Positions 1 through 5,187 of a stretch of 5,187 nt of DNA are shown here, piece after piece (the stretch's first letter is position 1; every line of letters starts with the position of its first letter). Both the position numbers and the translations under genes were made by a program. The notes beneath the pieces are model-generated. The model made no database searches. It saw only the letters and a list, made by a program, of their open reading frames with translations, and was not told where the DNA came from. Source of the stretch: an uncultured Bacteroidota bacterium (GTDB lineage: Bacteria > Bacteroidota > Bacteroidia > NS11-12g > UBA9320); assembly GCA_913056425.1 (NCBI GenBank), contig CAJXLR010000154.1, forward strand, positions 1-5,187. The letters run 5' to 3'.

Positions 1-350
1 CACGGCCATACTCTAAATGATGGGGCATATTAGGGAAGTGTATAACTGTCTAATGCTGTCCTTATCTATGTAACTAAATGCTTGTCTTATCATTCCTAGG
101 ATCTTGTTAGCCTTGCCGCACTGGCTTTTTTAAATGTGTTTGTTGAATTTCAACTCACTGTCCACATGTACTCCTCTGTCCTTCTCCAGCTTGATCTTCT
201 CTAATTCGGTGATTACGTTACCATGTGCCAAAAGTAATTTTTGTGGAGAGTTCTCGCTGCCTATATGCATTACTTTGCACTTGCTTGCGTTGAAGCTTAG
301 CTGCCATTTGCTCGCCCACTTGTCCAGTCTGTTGGTGTTGTCTTGTGGTT
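1..350 (-). mobile_element. Degenerate LINE (non-LTR retrotransposon) reverse transcriptase fragment
   Basis: Read on the minus strand, this stretch translates into the segment that follows the catalytic palm of animal LINE reverse transcriptases (CR1/L2/Jockey-like clades). Visible motifs, in order, are NRLDKWASKWQLSFN, KCKVMHIG, LEKDRGVHVDSELKF (family usually EKDLGV.VD..LKF), then KANKILGMIRQAF, DKDSIRQLYTSLICP and, in another frame, HLEYG. That order and spacing is the usual LINE pattern ending in 'LYKSLVRPHLEY'. It is a relic: an in-frame TAA lies at 130-132, and the CPHLEYG block near 15-30 needs a frame change. The catalytic YxDD region is absent, because homology starts only downstream of it, next to the DUF3127 sequence. 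The element runs off the left edge of the window. The family assignment rests on recognised motifs, not a search; the exact clade is uncertain. Group II intron or retron reverse transcriptases do not carry this motif series. Confidence 0.85.
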
Positions 351-627
351 GCCTTCCTCCAACATCAATTCGCCACGCTTTGATATCAGTATACCATCGA
401 TCGTTGTACTCTCTTGATTCGATATTAATTCCAACCGTTACCGGTGTACCTGGATTCAAACTTGATATTTCATCAACCTTCTCACCCCAACAGGTAATAG
501 CAACCTTTTTTGGGTACTGCTCATTCGTTTCTAGAATAAAATCTCTCTTCTTCCAAGGACCTCTCTGACTCTGTCCCGACTGCTCTGGAAGCAGCTTTAC
601 AACTTGACCGCTTAGCTCTAAACTCAT
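130..627 (-). CDS. DUF3127 domain protein, C-terminus replaced by LINE reverse transcriptase sequence (chimeric ORF)
   Basis: The first ~90 residues (from ATG at 625-627) match DUF3127, a small Bacteroidota and phage family. The visible pattern is MSLELSGQVVKLLPEQSG, then WKKRDFILET, YPKKVAITCWGEKVD, GTPVTVGINIESREYNDRWY and TDIKAWRI. It resembles a single-stranded-DNA-binding-type OB fold; that is my inference, and the family function is not established. Normal members continue after AWRI with a low-complexity, often acidic tail of a few dozen residues. Here the frame instead passes at about 340-366 into LINE reverse transcriptase sequence and stops at TAA 130-132. An in-frame ATG at 642 would add five residues (MYLCH), but it lies upstream of the promoter -7 element at 632-639, and the family starts at MSxELSG, so 627 is preferred. 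The bacterial part looks intact. The 165-residue fusion is probably not a natural protein but the product of a junction. Confidence 0.75.
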   Translation of the reverse strand: MSLELSGQVVKLLPEQSGQSQRGPWKKRDFILETNEQYPKKVAITCWGEKVDEISSLNPGTPVTVGINIESREYNDRWYTDIKAWRIDVGGRQPQDNTNRLDKWASKWQLSFNASKCKVMHIGSENSPQKLLLAHGNVITELEKIKLEKDRGVHVDSELKFNKHI

Positions 628-631
628 GTGA

Positions 632-661
632 CAAAGATACATTCCAAGAGCACGTCACGAA
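632..661 (-). promoter_or_regulatory. Bacteroidota-type promoter for the DUF3127 gene
   Basis: On the minus strand, TATCTTTG (639 to 632) matches the Bacteroidota -7 consensus TAnnTTTG exactly. A weak -33 element, TTC in place of TTG, lies at 661-659, 19 bases upstream. Only four bases (TCAC) separate the -7 box from the ATG at 627, so transcription would begin at or next to the start codon. There is no room for a Shine-Dalgarno sequence. The -7 box is convincing; the -33 is weak. Confidence 0.65.
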
Positions 662-698
662 CGACGTTGGGAGGAAGTTTTTAACGCTTTGTACACGA

Positions 699-729
699 TT
701 TGGTGTTCATTTCCAATTAACTACATTTG
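699..729 (+). promoter_or_regulatory. Bacteroidota-type promoter for the VPS10-like gene
   Basis: TTTG at 699-702 and TACATTTG at 722-729 match the Bacteroidota -33 (TTTG/TTG) and -7 (TAnnTTTG) elements, with a 19-base spacer as expected. The -7 box ends three bases before the ATG at 733, so the transcript is predicted to be leaderless or nearly so. The TTG at 727-729, which could be read as an alternative start, is part of the -7 element and is not a credible start codon. Confidence 0.78.
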
Positions 730-732
730 ACC

Positions 733-2784
733 ATGCGGCAACTGCTCACATTCGTTATACTAACAACTATATTCTCTGGTTCAATCGCACAAAACTGGGA
801 ATGTATTGGGCCGTTTGAGGTACCGCAAAGTGGGCTAGATTCGGGGCATTGGTCGGCCAATGGAATAGGGTGGATAGAAAGCATAGCCGTTGCCGGACGG
901 AAAGACAAACGCGTTTATGCGGGTAGCAATGTCGGAGGCTTTTTTTTCTCGAGAGACCACGGTAATACCTGGGAAAGTCGATTTGATGATAAGCGAATTT
1001 GTGGGGTATGGGATATCGAAGTAGGAACATGGCCAGGACGCCTGTGGATTGGAACAGGAACGAATACCTGGGACACAGACTGGGGGCATGGCGTGCTTTA
1101 CTCCAGCAACAACGGGAAGAGCTGGAAATCAACCGGACTGAGTTTCAATCCAACTGATAAACAAGTTGTCTATGCGTTGGAGCGGTCTGAGGTAAATAAG
1201 AAAGTCTTTTACGCATGTACAGAAACAGATGTTTTTAAAACCACCGACAAAACAAAAACGTGGGAGAATGTCTTAAATCACGAAGACAAGCAGCGTGTGC
1301 ACTTTCGTCATTTAAAACTTCATAATACAGATGTTCAGAAGGTAGTGGCTTCAGGTACTGAGTTGTTCACATCAACGGATGGGGGGAATACATGGAAGAC
1401 CCATTCAGACAAGTTTACTTTTCAGCATGTGAACAATGGAAGAGACTCACTTCCGGGTAGATATGCCGTAGCGCTTAATCCGCTGAATAATAATCAACTA
1501 ATGGTAGTGTATAGCTACCGCCGCATGAATTACATAGATCGTTCAAATGATTTTGGAAAGACATGGTTCAACGTCCATACAAGTCGGGATTTCGACCGTG
1601 TAGATATGAATCATGCGGAGTTAATTTGGGATGACCGCGATACATCTGTTATTTATGTAGGTGGTGTTCGTTTGTATCGATCAACCAATAGTGGAAAGTC
1701 GTTTAGCCTATCCACCCAGCCGGAGTGGGGAGCGCCTAATTTTATGCATGATGATATTCGGTCGTTTACCCAAGGAAAGCGCGGTCTTTGGATTGGGAAC
1801 GATGGAGGTGTGAGCCTTTCTTCAGACCAAGGGCTGTCTTGGACAGATCAATCCGGCAAGGGGCTTACCGCAACGCAGTTTTACGATATAGCAGTTGAAA
1901 ATGACATTGTTGTAGGTGGATGTCAGGATTTGTCAACGCTAATCCTAAAAGACGGTAAGTGGCATCATACCACGTTGATTTATGGCGATGGGAGTATGAA
2001 TCTGATTGATGGGGAAAAGCTATACATCATGCACAACGGTTCGCGAATACGAACGGGCGACACATCCAATACGGCGTGGGGAATGATTTACACACCCTAC
2101 TCGCCCAATCGATTTAAGTACCCTTTTGAGTTTCATCCCGAAACCAAAACTAAGCTATGGTTAACGGATCACGACCTTTGGCAATACGATTTGACAAGTA
2201 AACGATGGAAGAATTTGACGAAATCGATTCCTCACGGTTTTACGAAAATTGTTGCAATGGATTATACCGAGACGTCGGTCTACTTGGCTAAGGACCAACC
2301 TACTTGGAGTACCGATTCGTCTGCCATGACGGGTAAGTTATACAAAGGCATACTATCGCCCAATGGATACTTTTGGAAAGATATAACAGCAAGTTTGGGC
2401 ATACTTGCTTGGAGAGAAATAACAAGCATCGAAATCAACCCTCAAAACGATAATCATCTGGTAGTGAGCCTGTATGGCTTAGATGCCGATTCAAACCGAT
2501 TTAGAGTTTATGAAAGCTTGGATGGGGGAGAGACTTGGCGAAATATTTCACAAGGGTTACCGAATTGTAATGCACTAGATGTGCTTTTTGCAGGTAGACT
2601 GAATCACTTGTACCTCGGAACAGATGATGGGGTTTTTAGGTTTAACGATAACAAGTCGTGGGAACGGTTTGGCGTTGATTTGCCACGGGCACATATCATC
2701 GACCTCGAGTATGATAGCTCGACGAACACACTCTATGCCGCAACGTTCGGGAATGGTGTCTGGCGTTGTAGAATCACGGACTAA
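733..2784 (+). CDS. Secreted VPS10/sortilin-like beta-propeller protein with Asp-box (BNR) repeats
   Basis: This 683-residue protein starts with a signal peptide (MRQ, then a hydrophobic core LLTFVILTTIF, likely cleavage after SIA at 17-19 before Q20). The rest is built from Asp-box repeats of the S-x-D-x-G-x-T-W type. They are visible at residues ~73-80 (SRDHGNTW), 124-131 (SSNNGKSW), 170-177 (degenerate, TTDKTKTW), 214-221 (STDGGNTW), 271-278, 317-324, 363-370 and 595-602 (SLDGGETW), with a weak one near the C-terminus (NDNKSW). The pattern and length fit the VPS10/sortilin-like or WD40/YVTN/BNR-like propeller families, which overlap with GH74 xyloglucanases and sialidases. I see no convincing catalytic signature, so a glycosidase activity is not supported. 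The protein ends directly after the last propeller strand (GVWRCRITD), with no C-terminal type IX secretion sorting domain. It is likely periplasmic or surface-exposed; its substrate or partner is unknown. ATG 733 is chosen because the upstream TTG lies inside the promoter. The stop overlaps that of the opposing gene. Confidence 0.88.
   Translation: MRQLLTFVILTTIFSGSIAQNWECIGPFEVPQSGLDSGHWSANGIGWIESIAVAGRKDKRVYAGSNVGGFFFSRDHGNTWESRFDDKRICGVWDIEVGTWPGRLWIGTGTNTWDTDWGHGVLYSSNNGKSWKSTGLSFNPTDKQVVYALERSEVNKKVFYACTETDVFKTTDKTKTWENVLNHEDKQRVHFRHLKLHNTDVQKVVASGTELFTSTDGGNTWKTHSDKFTFQHVNNGRDSLPGRYAVALNPLNNNQLMVVYSYRRMNYIDRSNDFGKTWFNVHTSRDFDRVDMNHAELIWDDRDTSVIYVGGVRLYRSTNSGKSFSLSTQPEWGAPNFMHDDIRSFTQGKRGLWIGNDGGVSLSSDQGLSWTDQSGKGLTATQFYDIAVENDIVVGGCQDLSTLILKDGKWHHTTLIYGDGSMNLIDGEKLYIMHNGSRIRTGDTSNTAWGMIYTPYSPNRFKYPFEFHPETKTKLWLTDHDLWQYDLTSKRWKNLTKSIPHGFTKIVAMDYTETSVYLAKDQPTWSTDSSAMTGKLYKGILSPNGYFWKDITASLGILAWREITSIEINPQNDNHLVVSLYGLDADSNRFRVYESLDGGETWRNISQGLPNCNALDVLFAGRLNHLYLGTDDGVFRFNDNKSWERFGVDLPRAHIIDLEYDSSTNTLYAATFGNGVWRCRITD
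2781..2784. other. Convergent stop-codon overlap (CTAA)
   Basis: The VPS10-like gene stops with TAA at 2782-2784 (plus). The SPOR-domain gene stops with TAG, read from CTA at 2781-2783 (minus). The two coding regions therefore overlap tail to tail by four bases. There is no intergenic space for a terminator, and no strong hairpin with a T-tract is visible within about 50 bases on either side. Confidence 0.95.
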
Positions 2785-4535
2785 AGCATATCCGGTCGCA
2801 GAATCCACACCGTGCTTTGTTTCTTCTTTGCCTTTCGATAATGGGTCATAGCCTCGCCATGGCTGGTACCGGCATATAATCCTACTCGATAGATGCCTTT
2901 TGACTCATCGGTAAGGATTTCTGCCGTAGGGTTTTGCTTTACAAATTTTGACCAAAACGAATAGGCCTGTTGATAGCTTCTCGCGGATGCATAAATGATG
3001 TAGTAACTATTTCCAGGTAAATCACCAACTTCATTAAACACCTCACCATTGTTTGCACTGGAATCAATACTGCCTTCAGTTTCCTCAGGCTTAGCTGGGA
3101 TTACAGACCGTGATGGTGTGTTAACGATAAATACGGGTTCGGGCTCTTGTTTATTAACTTCAGACAAGGGAACAATGAGCGGATTAGCGCCCAACGTATT
3201 TAAGTTTACTAGCATTTTGGTGGTTACATAACCGGGTTTGTACACCTCAATATTCCAGTTGGATGCTGAGTCGGGTAGGAGGATTGTAAATTCTCCGTCT
3301 TTAGAGGTCTGAAGTGCAACACCTTGTTTTTTGCCGACTTGAGTTACGGCAACTCGAGCTGAAGTAACCGGTTCGTTAGTTGGTCCTAAAACTGTTCCGG
3401 TCATCGTTCGCGAATAATCGTATTCAACACGAATTAAGTTGAGGTTGATTTTATCATCTTTTTCCTTCAAAACCGTAGCCATATCGCGGTTTTCGCTAAC
3501 TACGAGGTAGTCGTTAGCTTCTGAGTTGAAGGGATACTCGAGTGTTATCAGCCGATCAAAATTCCATGTAGAGATATAAACATCATAACCACCTGCTCCC
3601 GGCCAGCCATTTGAAGCAAAGCTAAATTGACCGTCGATGGTAGATGGAAGGATTTCATTCTTGTCGGTGTTTACATAATCACCTAAGTTTTTCGGTGATT
3701 CGAATCGTTTTCCATCCCAGAAACATCGATATAAATCATATCCACCATAACCACCCGCTTTTGTGCTGGCGAAGTATAGATAATTGTTAGCATACAACGG
3801 AAAGGCATAATTTGCGGAGGTTTCCCCAAGGTCTATCTGCTGAGGTTTTGACCACTTCCCGTTTTTTCGCTCTACTTCGAAAAGCGCGTAGAAGTCGTTC
3901 TCTGTGCGGTATGAGTACACGAAATGGTCGTCCGACAATTTAGAGAAACTGCCTACATTTAAAAATTCATCTGCAGGAAAAATCAATGCTGTTTGGTTGT
4001 TGAAAGTATTGCAACCCATGTTGGCTGTAACTGTTCCTCCGTCTACATTCAAGCTTGCGTCACCATTGGTATTAATCGAACCGTAAACGATGTTGTAGTT
4101 GGTAGTGGTTTTTTCTGAGATGCGTACATACGGATTATCGCTAGCGGCTTTTCTTGTCCATAACGAATTAAAAGGACTAACACCTCTACTACGGATATAC
4201 TCTAAATAGAAATCATTGGCTAATGCATAACTACCAACTTGCCGCAGACTGATGGCTAGAGCTTTATAGTCCAATGGGCTACAAATGCTCTCGTTAATCA
4301 CTTTCAAGTAGTATTTGGCTGCTAACTTGTACTCATCGAGTTTATAGTAGGTTCTTGCCACACCTAGGACAAATACCGGAGACTCTACTTCAGAGTTATC
4401 GAGTAAGGCTTTAGTCTCCACTAAATCGCGTTTCACAAGTTCTGTTTCAGACTTGAGTTCAGGTAAAAGGGATTGAGCTTTTGAAAAGATTGAACACGAC
4501 AAAAGCGCCACAAACAAGGTGGAAATACGATACAT
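2781..4535 (-). CDS. Exported TPR-PD40-CRD protein with C-terminal SPOR domain (PorE-like architecture)
   Basis: This 584-residue envelope protein begins with a signal peptide (MYRISTLFVALLSCSIFSKA, likely cleavage after A20; C14 in LLSC gives a poor lipobox, so a lipoprotein is possible but less likely). Residues ~50-118 are TPR-like helices (e.g. ARTYYKLDEYKLAAKYYLKV). Residues ~200-325 carry PD40 beta-propeller motifs: a degenerate one, then YFASTKAGGYGGYDLY (~254-269) and FASNGWPGAGGYDVYIS (~306-322). Residues ~375-458 form a carboxypeptidase regulatory-like fold (MTGTVLGPTNEPVTSARV, VYKPGY). A P/E/S-rich linker (~459-508) leads to a SPOR-like domain at ~510-581 (SYYIIYASARSYQQA, YRVGLYAG). 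The TPR-PD40-CRD order is that of the type IX secretion protein PorE and related OmpA-family proteins, but the usual OmpA peptidoglycan-binding domain is replaced by SPOR, which in other proteins binds denuded peptidoglycan. A periplasmic scaffold tied to the cell wall is inferred. It lies 29 bp downstream of the DUF2279 gene, with no TAnnTTTG box in the gap, so the two are probably co-transcribed. Confidence 0.87.
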   Translation of the reverse strand: MYRISTLFVALLSCSIFSKAQSLLPELKSETELVKRDLVETKALLDNSEVESPVFVLGVARTYYKLDEYKLAAKYYLKVINESICSPLDYKALAISLRQVGSYALANDFYLEYIRSRGVSPFNSLWTRKAASDNPYVRISEKTTTNYNIVYGSINTNGDASLNVDGGTVTANMGCNTFNNQTALIFPADEFLNVGSFSKLSDDHFVYSYRTENDFYALFEVERKNGKWSKPQQIDLGETSANYAFPLYANNYLYFASTKAGGYGGYDLYRCFWDGKRFESPKNLGDYVNTDKNEILPSTIDGQFSFASNGWPGAGGYDVYISTWNFDRLITLEYPFNSEANDYLVVSENRDMATVLKEKDDKINLNLIRVEYDYSRTMTGTVLGPTNEPVTSARVAVTQVGKKQGVALQTSKDGEFTILLPDSASNWNIEVYKPGYVTTKMLVNLNTLGANPLIVPLSEVNKQEPEPVFIVNTPSRSVIPAKPEETEGSIDSSANNGEVFNEVGDLPGNSYYIIYASARSYQQAYSFWSKFVKQNPTAEILTDESKGIYRVGLYAGTSHGEAMTHYRKAKKKQSTVWILRPDML

Positions 4536-4564
4536 ACTACACTGACTTCGAACTGCTAAGTTAG

Positions 4565-5187
4565 TTAGAATTGAATGAAATTAAAACTAACACTTTGTTT
4601 TTCAGCGTCATAGCCAATACCCGGCAGTGGAAATTTAATACAGTTTAACATCCGAAAAGCGATTTTTAACCCTTTATTTTCGATGGGCAATCGCGTTAAA
4701 TCTATATCAGGGGAAAGGTAAAACTGTCGCTGTTGAACGATGTGCGTATAGTCATACATCTGTCCATCACGCTCAAATATATTGTCGTCAGAACTAACAA
4801 ATCCATCAATTCCATAACCAACGGCTATGTTCAACCATTTCGGAAAACGTGATTCTTCTTTTAAGAAAGATGAAATGTTGGCGCTCAACCAATACGTTTG
4901 TCCGTTGTAATCTTTAAAGAGGTTTTCGGTGAAGCTCGTTCCCAGGAGTTCCGGTCTGATCTCACTGTAGGGACTTGGTTGAAACGAGAGTTTCATCCAC
5001 ACACGCTGTTCATCCCAAGCAGAATGCTGGCCTATGGCCATGCCTGTACCCAACGCATTCGCAATTATGTCTCCTTTTGAAGCTCCCCAAGCCTCAGAAA
5101 ATCCATCAAATATTTCAATTCCACTTTGCACAAAGAAGCCTAAGCTTCCACCAATCCAAGTAGACTGTTTTTTGGTGAAACCCGCCC
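4565..5187 (-). CDS. DUF2279 family protein, 5' end beyond the window
   Basis: The reading frame is open to the right edge of the window, so this is the C-terminal 206 residues of a longer protein. A GTG at 5129-5131 is internal, because conserved sequence (STWIGGSLGFF) continues upstream of it. Visible residues match the DUF2279 family of Bacteroidota: IFDGFSEAWGASKGDIIAN (~25-43), LGTGMAIGQ (~45-53), WDEQR (~57-61), RPELLG (~77-82), KDYNGQTYWLSANISSF (~91-107) and FPKWLNIAVGYG (~114-125). The family is annotated as a predicted periplasmic lipoprotein or YfiM-related protein of unknown function. The C-terminal part alternates polar and hydrophobic residues (QFYLSPDIDLTRL, SVSFNFIQF) and ends in an aromatic F, as outer-membrane beta-strands often do; a membrane location is therefore inferred. 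It stops 29 bp upstream of the SPOR-domain gene and probably heads or shares its operon. The signal sequence and promoter are not in the window. Confidence 0.85.
   Translation of the reverse strand, partial: AGFTKKQSTWIGGSLGFFVQSGIEIFDGFSEAWGASKGDIIANALGTGMAIGQHSAWDEQRVWMKLSFQPSPYSEIRPELLGTSFTENLFKDYNGQTYWLSANISSFLKEESRFPKWLNIAVGYGIDGFVSSDDNIFERDGQMYDYTHIVQQRQFYLSPDIDLTRLPIENKGLKIAFRMLNCIKFPLPGIGYDAEKQSVSFNFIQF

Noticed and set aside
134..568. A 144-codon plus-strand ORF opposite the DUF3127/LINE region.
   Set aside because: It is the antisense shadow of a minus-strand frame with clear DUF3127 and reverse transcriptase homology. Its own product is low-complexity (S, L, C rich) and shows no recognisable domain.
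130..642. A novel functional DUF3127-reverse transcriptase fusion, such as a new defence or diversity-generating system.
   Set aside because: The RT part lacks the catalytic palm (no YxDD), shows decay (stop and frame changes) and is of eukaryotic LINE type. DUF3127's natural C-terminal tail is missing exactly at the join. A junction artefact or insertion explains this better than a functional fusion.
652..667. Short inverted repeat ACGTC-ACGAAC-GACGT in the divergent intergenic region, as a possible operator.
   Set aside because: The arms are only five bases and cannot be extended either way. With no known regulator nearby, it is compatible with chance.
727..729. TTG as the start codon of the VPS10-like gene, giving an MTMRQ N-terminus.
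   Set aside because: The TTG is part of the -7 promoter element TACATTTG, and an ATG two codons later gives a normal signal peptide.
2775..2814. Possible terminator hairpin near the convergent stops (CACGG at 2775-2779 with CCGTG at 2810-2814).
   Set aside because: It has a five-base stem with a 30-base loop and no following T-tract, which is too weak to support a terminator.
4774..4781. TATATTTG on the minus strand, matching the -7 promoter consensus, inside the DUF2279 gene.
   Set aside because: It lies more than 200 bases upstream of the SPOR gene start and inside a conserved coding region. A single degenerate eight-base match is expected by chance.

Overview
The window looks bacterial over most of its length and is best read as Bacteroidota. 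Three things point there: protein families largely confined to that phylum (DUF3127, DUF2279, and a TPR/PD40/carboxypeptidase-regulatory-like envelope protein), promoters with the phylum-specific TAnnTTTG -7 element, and no Shine-Dalgarno leaders. I cannot resolve a genus; a marine Flavobacteriales or Cryomorphaceae-like source is only a guess.

Layout. Positions 1 to about 350 (read on the minus strand) encode a decayed fragment of a LINE-type (non-LTR retrotransposon) reverse transcriptase of animal type. It is joined in frame to the first ~90 residues of a bacterial DUF3127 protein (start at 627, minus). Positions 628-732 form a compact divergent promoter region with a TAnnTTTG element a few bases before each ATG. 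Positions 733-2784 (plus) hold a secreted VPS10/sortilin-like protein with Asp-box (BNR) repeats. Positions 2781-4535 (minus) hold an exported TPR-PD40-CRD protein ending in a SPOR domain. Positions 4565-5187 (minus) hold a DUF2279 protein whose 5' end lies outside the window. The two right-hand genes are 29 bp apart and probably share a transcript. They converge on the VPS10-like gene, and the two stop codons overlap in the tetranucleotide CTAA.

The three right-hand genes all look like cell-envelope or secreted proteins: an exported beta-propeller, a periplasmic protein likely to bind peptidoglycan, and a probable outer-membrane-associated protein. This fits envelope or type IX secretion-related biology, but no complete secretion system is visible.

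The most striking observation is the join at about 340-366 between a bacterial gene and an animal-type retrotransposon. A chimeric assembly, or host DNA joined to symbiont or contaminant DNA, is the simplest explanation. A genuine insertion of eukaryotic retroelement sequence into a bacterial genome would be remarkable, and can be tested with reads that cross the junction.
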